Shown in pieces: positions 54,218 through 63,807 of a DNA stretch of 64,000 nt; positions within the stretch are counted from its first letter, which is position 1; every line of letters begins with the position of its first letter. The DNA is taken from assembly GCA_965651905.1 (NCBI GenBank), contig CBFGUG010000028.1:26559-90558 (forward strand). The letters run 5' to 3'. The notes under the pieces were generated by a model that was not told the DNA's origin, did not search any database, and saw only the letters and a program-made list of their open reading frames with translations. A program made the position numbers and the translations under genes. The DNA comes from SZUA-265 sp965651905 (lineage in GTDB: Bacteria; Myxococcota_A; Polyangia; Polyangiales; Polyangiaceae).

Positions 54218-56104
54218 TCAGTTACCTCCGCGGCGATGCGTCATGGTGCGTGAGGCGGTCACCTCACGCACTAAATCGGAAAATGTTTGACTGCCACCTG
54301 CCGCCAGCTGGTCGAGCACGGCTTGGGCTGCGCAATCGTTGGAGAATACGGTACCTTCCCCGATGGAATCCTCCATCAGGTTGCCCGCCACACAACCCAT
54401 GAATGCACCACTGTCGGCGATGACCTGCGCCATCTGGGCGCTCGTGGTGACCTCTACGCTGCCGAGCGATGGCGGCAACGTGACCGACGCGTCGATGGGC
54501 TGTCCTTCAGGATCGGTCGTGCGGTGACGTCCGATCTCGTCATAAGTGAACAGCGCCATCCCGTAGGGGTCCGTGGAGGTATGGCAGCCTCCACAAAGCG
54601 GCATCCCGAAGCGCGCCTCCATCTTTTCCCGTTCGGTCTTACCCTCTAGCTCCTCGTTGAACGATTCGATTTCTTCCGCCAAGTTCTCCGGGAACGGGGC
54701 CCGCGGTGCACACAGCACCTCGTCGACCACCTTCACCCCGCGCCCTACGACCGAGGGAAAGTCTGGCCGAGCGGTCGACGTGAGGTAGCCGATATCGGTT
54801 AACAGCCCTGCGCGATCGGCTGGCAACTGCACCATACCAAAGCCATCCGCGTCTGTCGTAGCGGGTGGACTCACGCCGTATAGCGGCGCGGTGACCTCGT
54901 TCACGTACGCGGTTTTTGATGTCAGTAGTTCGTTGACTGGATCGTCCGACCAAAGCACGTGGTTGAGAAACAGACGCGAGCCGAGCACCATCGAATTCTT
55001 GGCAACCTGAGTCGCGGCAGGGTCGGTGAGCACGACCGTGTAGACGTTGGGAATGCCGAAGCTCGCCAACATCAGCGTCTGCAAGTATTCACGCGCCGCT
55101 GGCGTCGCCAACAAGCGTTCGGCTTGCGCGCGCAAAGCGTCGGGTGAACTGAGGTTGCCCGCGGCCGCTTCGTTGAGCAAAGCGGCGTCGGGTGGCGCCC
55201 CCGTGATGAAGTAGGACAACATCGTCGCCAGTTCATACGGTGCGAGCATCTCTTCCGCGGCCGGATCCGTTCCCAGTTCCGACCGATATTGGAACTGGGG
55301 CGAACTCAGCGCCGCGTACACGCCATACTCGGCGACTTCTTCCGCCGTAGCCTCGAAGCCTCGAACTTCGGTGACGACTTGCTGCATCCGCTCCTGCTCT
55401 TCCACGCTGAGCGGGCGGCGAGCTGCCTTTTCAGCGAAGCTCATGACGAACGTCGTGGCACAGTCGATGTCCCCCGCCGTGCAGCTCGTCACGTCGGTGA
55501 AGTTGTCGTGGACGTACTGTCCTGCGGCTTGCGCCATGCCGTCCGTCTTCGACCACAGGCTTTCACTCACCAAGTGCCCTTCGCCGAGGTGCGCTGGAAA
55601 CTGCCTCAAGTACGGATCGTTGAGCTCGTATTCCGTCGAGAGTTGCGCCGCCAGCGTCGGAGAGACGAAGTCTCGGATCGAGTAGTTAATCTGATCCAGT
55701 GTGAGCCGCACTATTCTCTTGGGCGCCAGCAACCCGCCAGGATCGCCGCTGCAGTCTTCGGCGATCGCGGGACTGTCACTCATGCCTCCAGTACCGTCGA
55801 CCTCGCCATCGAGCGAGGGCCCCCCGCCCGCACCATCTGCAGCGCCTCCAGGTCCGGGTGGGTCTCCAGCGCCGGGGGTCCCACCCATCCCCATCGTGCC
55901 AGCCGTGCCTGTGCTGGTCGAGGTACCGCTTCCAGAGGTCGGATCGCCGCTGGTCGCCCCGGTGGAGCTCGAGGGCGTCACTGCAGCCCCATCCGAACCG
56001 ATTTCGTTCGCGCAACCGAGCAGAGAGATCAGCGCTACGCCGCCAAGTGCCAACCAGGCAGGTCGAGCCCTGCGGTTGGTCGTTCTCAAAGTGGGATAGT
56101 TCAT
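54218..56104 (-). CDS. DUF1592-family lipoprotein with CGGCH, 628 aa (third copy)
   Basis: A lipobox (LLGC, C31) is followed by a Gly/Ser/Thr linker and then the DUF1592-series core from about 130 (PKRIVRLTLDQINYSIRDFVSP, AEKAARRPLSVEEQERM). The CGGCHTSTDPYGMALFTYDEIG segment lies near 500, where the CxxCH may hold haem c. The pair is arranged DUF1592 then DUF1552, as in the two plus-strand pairs, with a 2-bp gap. It shares only scattered core residues with the copies at 26063 and 29717, so all three are old paralogues. Confidence 0.92.
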   Translation of the reverse strand: MNYPTLRTTNRRARPAWLALGGVALISLLGCANEIGSDGAAVTPSSSTGATSGDPTSGSGTSTSTGTAGTMGMGGTPGAGDPPGPGGAADGAGGGPSLDGEVDGTGGMSDSPAIAEDCSGDPGGLLAPKRIVRLTLDQINYSIRDFVSPTLAAQLSTEYELNDPYLRQFPAHLGEGHLVSESLWSKTDGMAQAAGQYVHDNFTDVTSCTAGDIDCATTFVMSFAEKAARRPLSVEEQERMQQVVTEVRGFEATAEEVAEYGVYAALSSPQFQYRSELGTDPAAEEMLAPYELATMLSYFITGAPPDAALLNEAAAGNLSSPDALRAQAERLLATPAAREYLQTLMLASFGIPNVYTVVLTDPAATQVAKNSMVLGSRLFLNHVLWSDDPVNELLTSKTAYVNEVTAPLYGVSPPATTDADGFGMVQLPADRAGLLTDIGYLTSTARPDFPSVVGRGVKVVDEVLCAPRAPFPENLAEEIESFNEELEGKTEREKMEARFGMPLCGGCHTSTDPYGMALFTYDEIGRHRTTDPEGQPIDASVTLPPSLGSVEVTTSAQMAQVIADSGAFMGCVAGNLMEDSIGEGTVFSNDCAAQAVLDQLAAGGSQTFSDLVREVTASRTMTHRRGGN

Positions 56105-56252
56105 CTTGATTGCCTAACGAACGACACCCTCGACTTCCGTCAGATAAGTTCGCACGACTTATCCTTCATGTCTCATTATCGTCCACGACACGGCCACTCG
56201 AAGGACGAGCGCACGCAACGTTCCGACGTCCGCCGAAAACCTCAGCGCCACG

Positions 56253-58175
56253 CTAATCCACGACGACAAGTCGAGGTGTACGCACTGCAGCCCGGCGGCG
56301 CCGAACCAACAGTGCGGAAGCCAACAGCAAGAGCACCCCCGACTCGTTCGCGTTACCGCGAACGCCGCCGACGCTGCACGAGCTGGACCCACCATCTGAA
56401 CCCGACGCGTCAACCACACCTGGTTGGCCACTCGTGTCTTGAGTGGCCGGGTCAGAAGGCGTCACCGTCTCACCTGCCATCGAGCCATTGGGTGCAGTGA
56501 CGCTTCCACCACCGCCATTGGCTCCGCCCGTTGCAACAGGGGGCGCACCATTCTCGCCCGTGCCGGTCGAACCACTCGAGACGGGCGGGTTAACCCCAGC
56601 GCCGCCCGACACCGGGGGGGCCCCGCCAGCGCTGTCCACGTCGCTAGAGCCCGAAGGGCTCCCTCCACTACCGCCAGCACCCCCGCCGACGGACGCGCCC
56701 CCACCGCTTCCGTTCGAAGCGCCACCCGCAGAGCTGCCGCCCGCGCCACCCGCATCTGGCTCGACGCCAGTCGCGCCACCTTCGCCAGTCATGGTTTCGG
56801 AACCGCCGCTGCCTCCCGCGCCCTCATCGACATCATCCATCGGCTGGGTCGGTCCTGTGAACTTCCACCAGTTGAACTTGAAGAGCTGATCGCCGTTGCC
56901 AGTGAACGTGAGGAACAGGTCGTGCACACCCTCTCCGCCACTGACCGGGCAAGTGATGGTCGTCCAAGCCGTAGCCTCTGACACATCACAGCTACCGAGC
57001 AGCGTGCCGTCGCGACTGTCGAGATGTAACTCGATGGCGGCGTTACCCGTTGCGGACGAAACCCGTGCCTCGAAAGAAGTGACCCCGTCGAGAAAGTCGA
57101 CTTCCTTCACCTTGATGTAATCGCCACCGCTGATCGAGGTGACGTTCATGCCCGCGCCCGTATCGTCGCACACCTCGGTCTTGAGCCCAGAAGAGAAAGC
57201 GATGGTCTCTGCTTCGACTTGCTCGAAGGGATTCAACGTATCGATGGCAGCAGGCCCTTCGTCACTCATCGTGAGCAGCGGTATGCTACCATCAGCTCCA
57301 TAGGTGAACTCCTCCACACACACGGAGCGCTTGTAGTTGTTCCCGCCCGGCAACACGCTGTTGTGATAAAAGAAGTACGAGTGCCCCTTGTAGTCGACGA
57401 CGCCCGCATGGTTCGTGTAGGTCGACCCGGCCGCCATGATGTCCCCCCGAACGTTCCAAGGACCCCTGGGACTGTCGCTGGTGGCGTAGCTGATCTTCTC
57501 CGTGCCCCCACCCATGCCAGCGAAGATCAAGTAGTAAAGCGACTCCCGCTTGGATAACCAGGGCCCCTCCGTGAAGCCTGGCATGGATACTTCGGTTGGA
57601 TTGCCCGAGTAACTGATCATGTCCTCGTTCAGCGTGACGTACTGAAGCGTCGCGTTCCCCCAGTACATGTAAGCCTGACCATCGTCGTCGATGAACACCG
57701 TCGGATCGATGTCGCTGGCAGCGGTTTGAACCAGCTCCCTCCCGAGCGGGTCCATGAAAGGGCCAGCGACGTTCTCAGAGACGCCTACGCCGATCCTCGC
57801 GCCCGTGTTGTTGTTCAGCGGTACGTAGAGGTAGAACTGTCCGTTTCTGAAAATCCCCTGCGGCGCCCAGGCACTATCCGTCGACCAGCTAAACGTATCT
57901 AGACCCGCAGGGGAACCATGATCCGTCCAATTGACCATGTCCTCGGTGGAGTACAGCCACCAGTCGTTCATGGTGTAGAAGTCGTTGACGGTTACATCCT
58001 CATCGTGGGAGGTGTACACGTACAACCTGCCTTCGTGCACCATGGGCGCAGGGTCGGCGGTGTAGTTGGTTTGGACGATCGGGTTGTCCGCCTGCGCCCG
58101 GGAGGGGAACAGAGTGACGACACCCAGCGAAAGCGCTGACAACGTCACGGAGGCTTGTTTGAATGTCGTGTTCAT
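56253..58175 (-). CDS. GH43-type arabinanase-like enzyme with CBM6 and MYXO-CTERM-like anchor, 640 aa
   Basis: A signal peptide (MNTTFKQASVTLSALSLGVV...AQA) precedes the GH43 blade domain with D41 (ADPAPMVHEGRLYVYTSHDE), D157 (IDPTVFIDDDGQAYMYWGN) and E203 (FTEGPWLSKRESLYYLIF). A CBM6-type domain (about 320-450) follows, then a long Gly/Ser-rich linker of about 130 residues. The C-terminus has a Cys (SSSCSVGG), a hydrophobic helix (GVLLLLASALLV) and RRRR, the MYXO-CTERM-like sorting plan. The enzyme is therefore displayed on the cell surface, and its substrate is probably arabinan or arabinoxylan. The gene starts the minus-strand block with the DUF1592/DUF1552 pair and the second GH43 gene. 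Confidence 0.9.
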   Translation of the reverse strand: MNTTFKQASVTLSALSLGVVTLFPSRAQADNPIVQTNYTADPAPMVHEGRLYVYTSHDEDVTVNDFYTMNDWWLYSTEDMVNWTDHGSPAGLDTFSWSTDSAWAPQGIFRNGQFYLYVPLNNNTGARIGVGVSENVAGPFMDPLGRELVQTAASDIDPTVFIDDDGQAYMYWGNATLQYVTLNEDMISYSGNPTEVSMPGFTEGPWLSKRESLYYLIFAGMGGGTEKISYATSDSPRGPWNVRGDIMAAGSTYTNHAGVVDYKGHSYFFYHNSVLPGGNNYKRSVCVEEFTYGADGSIPLLTMSDEGPAAIDTLNPFEQVEAETIAFSSGLKTEVCDDTGAGMNVTSISGGDYIKVKEVDFLDGVTSFEARVSSATGNAAIELHLDSRDGTLLGSCDVSEATAWTTITCPVSGGEGVHDLFLTFTGNGDQLFKFNWWKFTGPTQPMDDVDEGAGGSGGSETMTGEGGATGVEPDAGGAGGSSAGGASNGSGGGASVGGGAGGSGGSPSGSSDVDSAGGAPPVSGGAGVNPPVSSGSTGTGENGAPPVATGGANGGGGSVTAPNGSMAGETVTPSDPATQDTSGQPGVVDASGSDGGSSSCSVGGVRGNANESGVLLLLASALLVRRRRAAVRTPRLVVVD

Positions 58176-58600
58176 ACGCTACCAAAATCGTGAGATGAAG
58201 GCCCAGGCCTCAGGGGGCACCCAAGTTTCGCTCTGCCCCTGATCCTGTTCCGTCGGGTTGTAGTCGCCGCCGTGCGCGCCAACGCTCGGGGCACCCTTCC
58301 GAGCAGTCGCTCTGAATCTCCCCGAGTCCTCGCTGGGCTGGCGTTTCTGCTGTCGAGCTACTTTCATCTCTACTTGTATTTTGTTGTCCAATCGCCAGCT
58401 AGAGCCGGGGGGCGACCCGCGTTAATGTCCTAGCTCTCGAAAGCCATCCGAAGAGCTGGGGCCCAGCTACCGAGATTGGAAAGTGGTGGCGACACGCGCA
58501 TCACTTCGTGTGGAGCGTAGCGACGACCGAATGGACGCCGCTGCAAACCCCGGTTGCCGCGATCCTTGACAGCGCGCGCATCGCTCGGGATCAATGCGCG
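58176..58600 (-). other. Intergenic region, 425 bp, no secure gene
   Basis: A frame of 70 codons on the minus strand (58391-58179) ends just before the GH43 start, but shows no motif and no ribosome-binding site. Otherwise the region holds the promoters of two divergent transcription units. I can name no boxes. Confidence 0.3.
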
Positions 58601-58819
58601 ATGCAATACTGGACTAATCCACTGGCCTTCGGCTTGGTCTGTGTCCTGGAGGGATGCGGTCAAAGCACACAGGATATGTCCGTGGACGCTGTAAGCGGCA
58701 ACGCCACAAGTACCGACCCAGCATCGATGGTTGATCGCAACGGCGGAGTCGAGGCGAAAGCTCAGGCGCCGTCCATGACACGAACGAGCTTCGACAGATC
58801 TCCCAGGGTCAGATGCTGA
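58601..58819 (+). CDS. Tiny putative lipoprotein, 72 aa
   Basis: The ATG at 58601 starts a short signal with a lipobox-like LEGC at C19 (FGLVCVLEGCGQ). The 50 residues after it are polar and disordered-looking. The frame ends seven bases inside the MscS gene start (overlap 58813-58819), which favours a coupled small gene. There is no homology I can name, so the call rests on signal and position. Confidence 0.4.
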   Translation: MQYWTNPLAFGLVCVLEGCGQSTQDMSVDAVSGNATSTDPASMVDRNGGVEAKAQAPSMTRTSFDRSPRVRC

Positions 58820-60435
58820 TCCGACGCGCTGCCGCAGCGAATGGGCGGACGGGCCTGTGTGGATTCGTTGGCGTCGCAGGCTTGATCGCGGCGATGTGCG
58901 TTGGCGAGAGCGTGCTCGCTCAGTCCGCTCTCCCCGCCACGTCGCAAAGGGTTGCGGATCACGGCGCCGAAGCAGAAGACGACGTCAAAGGAACGGACGG
59001 CAGCGACGAGGGCGTGGCGCGCGACGCAGGGGCGTCGATGCGAGAACGCGCCGAGCTCTTGCTACGAGGGTTCGACGAGTTCTCCGCGGTTACCGTCCAG
59101 CAGCACGACAACGTCCTGGTGCTCAACGGGAAGGTGTCGAGCACTGATGAACAGGCGGCGCTCGTCGCGCTGATCGCAAGCGTGCCCGAGGTGACGCACG
59201 TCTACGACCGTACCGCAATCGAAACTGCGCCCAGTGGGGCGTCCAACGACGACGCATCGCTGCAGGAAACCTTGGAGGGGGTGTTCGCCAACGTGTCAGG
59301 TTTGAAGGGAGTACAGGTGACCGTGCGTTCTGGTGTGGTGACGCTCAGCGGCCAAAGCGCTTCGGCACGACTCATCGACAAAGCTGAACAGCTCGCGAGC
59401 AACACCGAGGGTGTCGTCTTCGTAGAAAACAAGATCGATCAAACCGCGCTGCTCGGTGAGCAAGTTCAGCTCCCCATGGACAGGCTCAAGGCGAGGGCCG
59501 CAACTTGGCTTCGCAAGTCGCCAATCTTGCTCTTCGCCTTGGGGGTCGTCGTTGCGTCACTGCTCATCGCCCGCGTGTTGACGAGTCTGGACTTCGCTTT
59601 TCGATGGATCAACGGCGCGCTGCTTCGCGACATCGTCAAACGCATCGTCAGCACAGTGGTGGTGGTCGCAGGACTCTTGGTCGCGCTCGAACTGCTCGAG
59701 CTCACGTCGTTTGTCGGGGCCGTGTTCGGCGCGGCGGGGGCTGCAGGTATCATCCTCGGCTTCGCGTTTCGCGAGATCATCGAAAACTATCTTGCCAGCT
59801 TGCTGCTCAGCATCCGTCGACCGTTTCTCGCGAACGATCACGTGGTCATCGGCACGCGAGAGGGCAAGATCATCCGCATGACGTCGCGCGACACCATCTT
59901 GATGACGCTCGAAGGCAATCATCTGCGCTTGCCGAATTCGATCGTGTTCAAAGCGGAGATCTTGAACTACACGCGCAACCCCCTGCGTCGTTTCGACTTC
60001 GCCGTAGGCCTCGGTGTGGATGAAGATATCACCGCGGCCATCGAACTCGGTCTCCAGGAGCTGCGCGCCGTGCCCGGCGTGTGTTCCGATCCCGCGTGTT
60101 TCGCGCGCGTCGAGGAGCTCGGTGACTCGAACGTAGCGCTACGCTTCTTCTGCTGGGTCGACCAAGCAGAGGCCGACTGGTTCAAGGTTCGCAGCGAAGC
60201 CATCCGCCGCACCAAGGTTGCACTAGACGACGCAGGCGTGGACATGCCCGTCCCGATTTATCAAGTCAACTTGCGCCGCCCCTCGAGCAGCAGCCCCGGC
60301 GAGACGCCCAAACGCCAACTCCCCACCCGCAGGCACGAAGCCGCCCACGAGGTGATCGTCGACGACGTCCTAGAACGTCAAATGGACGCAGATCGGCAAC
60401 GTGAAGACTCCGACGACCTACTGTCACGCCAGTAG
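58813..60435 (+). CDS. Mechanosensitive channel of the MscS family with BON domains, 540 aa
   Basis: A signal-like N-terminus (GFVGVAGLIAAMCVGESVLAQ) is followed by two BON-like domains (about 75-135, QQHDNVLVLNGKVSSTDEQAALVALI; and 155-215, VTVRSGVVTLSGQSASARLIDKA). BON modules bind phospholipid or envelope partners. Three membrane segments (about 235-320) and the MscS pore region GAVFGAAGAAGIILGFAFREIIENYLASLLLSIRRPF follow, then a soluble beta domain (GTREGKIIRMTSRDTILMT). It would release solutes when the membrane is stretched. BON-MscS fusion in which the BON part faces the periplasm is the unusual element. Confidence 0.9.
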   Translation: MLIRRAAAANGRTGLCGFVGVAGLIAAMCVGESVLAQSALPATSQRVADHGAEAEDDVKGTDGSDEGVARDAGASMRERAELLLRGFDEFSAVTVQQHDNVLVLNGKVSSTDEQAALVALIASVPEVTHVYDRTAIETAPSGASNDDASLQETLEGVFANVSGLKGVQVTVRSGVVTLSGQSASARLIDKAEQLASNTEGVVFVENKIDQTALLGEQVQLPMDRLKARAATWLRKSPILLFALGVVVASLLIARVLTSLDFAFRWINGALLRDIVKRIVSTVVVVAGLLVALELLELTSFVGAVFGAAGAAGIILGFAFREIIENYLASLLLSIRRPFLANDHVVIGTREGKIIRMTSRDTILMTLEGNHLRLPNSIVFKAEILNYTRNPLRRFDFAVGLGVDEDITAAIELGLQELRAVPGVCSDPACFARVEELGDSNVALRFFCWVDQAEADWFKVRSEAIRRTKVALDDAGVDMPVPIYQVNLRRPSSSSPGETPKRQLPTRRHEAAHEVIVDDVLERQMDADRQREDSDDLLSRQ

Positions 60436-60643
60436 TCGAGCGACGTCCGAAAGGATCCGCTAGACACGTGAAAGCGTGGCAGTACTGCACTGCTCCATCG
60501 CGCGGGCCACGCACCCGACTTGCCACGTTCTTCGAGCCTAGGCTAGCCGCTAGAGCGGTACAACGCCACGTCTCACTGTGGAGCTGCTGGTCGCGCTGAT
60601 TGACCATGGCCGCCGCGCATGATAGCCGCCTCGGCGTAAGCCC

Positions 60644-61846
60644 ATGGCTTGGTGTGAACGCCCGAGAGGAACTGCAATCGCGCTTGCGTTGGTCGGCGGT
60701 TGCGTGTTCGTGGCCTGCAAGTCTTCCCAGCCGAGCGCCGATAGCTCGTCCTCGGCGGATCGGACCGCTCGCTCGGGTGCGAACACAGGACATGCGTCCC
60801 CTGCGGCTTCTAGCGATTCGCCGTCGGTCGATGACGCGAGCGCGGCTGATTCGGAGCGGCGCGGCAACGAGCTACCCGCTACTGAGGGCCCCCTGCGCCC
60901 CGACGATGACGACCCTACGGAGATCTTGTTCGCGTACGCGGCGTCTGTCGGTGCAGACGAGGTCATGGTCGATGAACAGTGGGTGTACTGGACGAACGGT
61001 TTGACGGCATTTCGTGGGAAGAAGTCTGGAAAAGGCGCAGTCACGACCTTCGGCCCCACAGGTATGTGGCACGCGACCATGCAGCTCGCTCAGGACTCGG
61101 AGCATGTCTATTGGGTGGCTGATGCACAACTCGTGCAGACCCACAAGACAACCGAGCAGATCCGACGCTTCGAGATCGGTGATTTCAAGCCTGATGGGGG
61201 CGCGCTTTTCGTCAAGGACGGCGAGGCCTTCGTCGTCGACGTCGGTTGTTTGCACCTCTCGATCATCGATCTGACAACGGGCGCGGTGGACGTCCTAGAG
61301 GTTTCGGATGCCGACATCCAAGGCGCTGGCGCGAATGTGATCGCTGACGGTCAAGACGTCTATTGCACTACGGGCACGACGGCACGCGTCTACCGCGTAC
61401 AGCATGAATCGGGAGAACGCACCCAGCTCGCCACTGCAGCAGACGATCGTGAGATCGTGGCGATTTCCATCGATGACAGCCACCTGTATTGGCTGGACGT
61501 CCCGCGCAGTCTCGCTGGCGAATTTGCTCAACAACGACTCATGCGCGCCGACAAGAGAAGCGGTGCCGACCCCGAGCAGCTGACGGTCAGCAGCGGCAAC
61601 GTCACTTCGCGCCTCGTGCGAGCAAACGACACACTCTACTGGATCGCTGGGGGCGTTCATCGTTTCGATCTGGCCAGCGGTGAATATCGCCGTTTGACGG
61701 AACTCTCCGCAAATCGTGCAGATCTCGCGCTCGACGACGAGTATCTATACTGGTTGTGGCCAGGCTACGTGTACCGAGCGAACCGACAAGCACTCGAAGA
61801 TGTCTCAACGGAGGGTTTGCCGAGCGGACAACCGCGCTTGCCGTAG
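60644..61846 (+). CDS. Lipoprotein with beta-propeller-like repeats, 400 aa
   Basis: The signal (RGTAIALALVGGCVFVAC) has a lipobox VFVAC (C25), followed by a Ser-rich and acidic linker to about 85. The remaining 300 residues are repeating strand units with Tyr-Trp pairs (VYWTNG, HVYWVADAQL, LYWLDVPRSL, LYWIAGGVHRFD, LYWLWPGYVYR), each about 50 residues apart. That is the pattern of six- or seven-bladed propellers of the DUF5050/YVTN type seen in myxobacterial lipoproteins. No active-site residues are visible, so a binding role is most likely. Confidence 0.78.
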   Translation: MAWCERPRGTAIALALVGGCVFVACKSSQPSADSSSSADRTARSGANTGHASPAASSDSPSVDDASAADSERRGNELPATEGPLRPDDDDPTEILFAYAASVGADEVMVDEQWVYWTNGLTAFRGKKSGKGAVTTFGPTGMWHATMQLAQDSEHVYWVADAQLVQTHKTTEQIRRFEIGDFKPDGGALFVKDGEAFVVDVGCLHLSIIDLTTGAVDVLEVSDADIQGAGANVIADGQDVYCTTGTTARVYRVQHESGERTQLATAADDREIVAISIDDSHLYWLDVPRSLAGEFAQQRLMRADKRSGADPEQLTVSSGNVTSRLVRANDTLYWIAGGVHRFDLASGEYRRLTELSANRADLALDDEYLYWLWPGYVYRANRQALEDVSTEGLPSGQPRLP

Positions 61847-62043
61847 TTGTCGAATGCGTCGCTCGGCGCGGGAGCGAACACACAGCGCGTTGCATCACTT
61901 ACGCCTGATCGTGGGGGACAACCCAACATTGGTGGATGAGCTGATGGACCAAGTTACGTACGCTCTCTAATCTGCCGGGTAACGCTCTCGAACATGGCAA
62001 ACCGACCACGAACGGCCTTCTCTCTCTATGAAGAGCATGTGAC

Positions 62044-63756
62044 ATGAGCTCCCGACAGCGCTCGAGGAAGTGGCATTTGGTGCTGATCGCGGCGACGTTG
62101 CTTCCGTATCTGCCAAGTTTGACCAACGGCTTCGTCTGGCTTGACACGGAGTATCTCCTCAGGGGGGCGATACGTATCGCCGATGCTGATGAGTTTCTCC
62201 AGGTCCTGATCGAAGGACATCCCGGAACGCCGCATTATCACCGACCGCTGGTAAGTCTGCTGATGAGCGTGACCTGGGCTCTCTGGGGACAAGACGCGCT
62301 ACCGTTTCACATACAGAGCGTAGTCCTGCACATCACATGCGTCCTATTGGCGTTCCAGTACATGCGAAGATGGCTCGCGGACCTTTCCGCAGCGGCCGCA
62401 GCGCTGCTGTGGGGCGTTCTGCCGGCAGGCACCGCCGTAGTCTGCGTGATCCAGTCGGCCAGTGACTCGATGGCCCTGGGGTTCGTTCTCGCGTGCCTGC
62501 TTTCGGTTGAACGATACCTCGAAGCCCGCGTTCACCAGAGCCAGTGGCTTCTTGCGATCGGTGGATTTCTAATTGCCGCGCTTCTCTCAAAAGAGACAAG
62601 CTTCGCCCTGCCTCTGTTCTTGGTACCGTTCCTTCTGTTGCGCAAAGACGGTCATGCTCGAGAGCGCATCCTACTAGCGTCCGCCACTGTTCTCGTCTCC
62701 GTAGGCGCTTTCGGTTCATACTACGCCGCTGTCGCAAACCCGGCTGGCATCGGTTCTGGCGCGCTGCTCGAACGCGTCTTGTCGTTCATCCCCGTTTACG
62801 TTCACTATGTCACGCTCACGTTCACATCTATCCAGCTCACGGTGTCCGACACGACAGCGAGACTGACTTCGTACGGCGAGGTTTCCCCTCTCTACCTCGG
62901 GGCATTTGCCTCGATCTGGCTAGCGCAAGCACTAGCGTTCCGAAAGATCCCGTCTTCGAGAGGTGGGCTTCTTTGGTTCAACGTATTCTTGCTGCCGGTA
63001 GCGCAACTGGTGCCGTTACTGCACTTTAGAGCAGACCGGTTCCTATACGTTCCAGCGGTTGGCCTAGTTTGGGCACTCACCGCGATGGCCGACCACTTCG
63101 TCAGCTTGCAGAAGGATAGGGCGCTGTGGTCGCGTCGGTTCGCCGCTGCTGCAGGCCTCGTCGTGCTGTTGTTCTTTGGGCGCATCGTGGCCCGCAGCGC
63201 AGACTTCGACAACGACCTGACCCTCTTCGAACGCGAGGTTGAGCGGACTGCTAGTTACCGCGAGGGGCACAGCTACCTAGGTTTGCACTTTGCTCGGTTA
63301 GGTCCCGAGCACTATCAGCGCGCGCAGCAACACTTTCGTCTGGCGCTCACACGTAGTCCTGACGAGTGGTCCTACGTCCACTATTCGGCGACGCTTGCGA
63401 ACGCCACGGCCCTCTGGCTCGACACCAAACAAGACGAGCTGGCGTATGACTGGCTGAGCAGCTACCGGAAACGCTACGGTTCCATCAAGAACGAGGCACT
63501 CTTATACAACTTATCTGTGGCGTGCATCCGGCTCAAAAAGTGGCCCGAAGCCATCCAGCATCTGATCGAATACAGAACGCGGTATCCGAAACACCCCGGA
63601 GCAATCTTTCTACTCGGAAAGGTTCATCTTCGCGTCGGCGATACCCATGAAGCCCACCGCCTATTCTCCTTGTATGTAGCGCTGTTTCCGAACAGTCCGG
63701 ACCGAGCAAAGATCGAAGAGTACATATCACGGTCGAAGCAGCAGCTGAGCAAGTAG
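62044..63756 (+). CDS. TMTC-like membrane glycosyltransferase with C-terminal TPRs, 570 aa
   Basis: About ten hydrophobic segments lie between residues 12 and 390. The first loop carries NGFVWLDTEYLLRGA, which fits the acidic catalytic loop of PMT/TMTC (GT39-like) mannosyltransferases. The AALLSKETSFALPLFLVPF stretch (about 177-195) matches the lipid-carrier-contacting motif of the TMTC group. From about 395 to the end TPR-like helices repeat (HSYLGLHFARLGPEHYQRAQQHFRLAL, YNLSVACIRLKKWPEAIQHLIEY, AIFLLGKVHLRVGDTHEAHRLFSLYV). It may attach a sugar to exported proteins from a polyprenyl donor. Substrate unproven. Confidence 0.82.
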   Translation: MSSRQRSRKWHLVLIAATLLPYLPSLTNGFVWLDTEYLLRGAIRIADADEFLQVLIEGHPGTPHYHRPLVSLLMSVTWALWGQDALPFHIQSVVLHITCVLLAFQYMRRWLADLSAAAAALLWGVLPAGTAVVCVIQSASDSMALGFVLACLLSVERYLEARVHQSQWLLAIGGFLIAALLSKETSFALPLFLVPFLLLRKDGHARERILLASATVLVSVGAFGSYYAAVANPAGIGSGALLERVLSFIPVYVHYVTLTFTSIQLTVSDTTARLTSYGEVSPLYLGAFASIWLAQALAFRKIPSSRGGLLWFNVFLLPVAQLVPLLHFRADRFLYVPAVGLVWALTAMADHFVSLQKDRALWSRRFAAAAGLVVLLFFGRIVARSADFDNDLTLFEREVERTASYREGHSYLGLHFARLGPEHYQRAQQHFRLALTRSPDEWSYVHYSATLANATALWLDTKQDELAYDWLSSYRKRYGSIKNEALLYNLSVACIRLKKWPEAIQHLIEYRTRYPKHPGAIFLLGKVHLRVGDTHEAHRLFSLYVALFPNSPDRAKIEEYISRSKQQLSK

Positions 63757-63762
63757 CGCCAT

Positions 63763-63779
63763 TCCGCTAGCAAAGCGGA
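63763..63779. terminator. Small hairpin between convergent genes
   Basis: A six-base stem (TCCGCT with AGCGGA) and five-base loop lies 7 bp after the stop at 63756 and before the minus-strand gene ending at 63808. It has no U-tract, so its terminator role is an inference from position. Confidence 0.25.
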
Positions 63780-63807
63780 GCGTACTGCTATGCGTGAGCA
63801 CCCTTTG

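Noticed and set aside
58179..58391. 70-codon minus-strand frame ending 3 bp before the GH43 start
   Set aside because: No signal, no motif, no ribosome-binding site; composition looks random and it sits in a promoter region.
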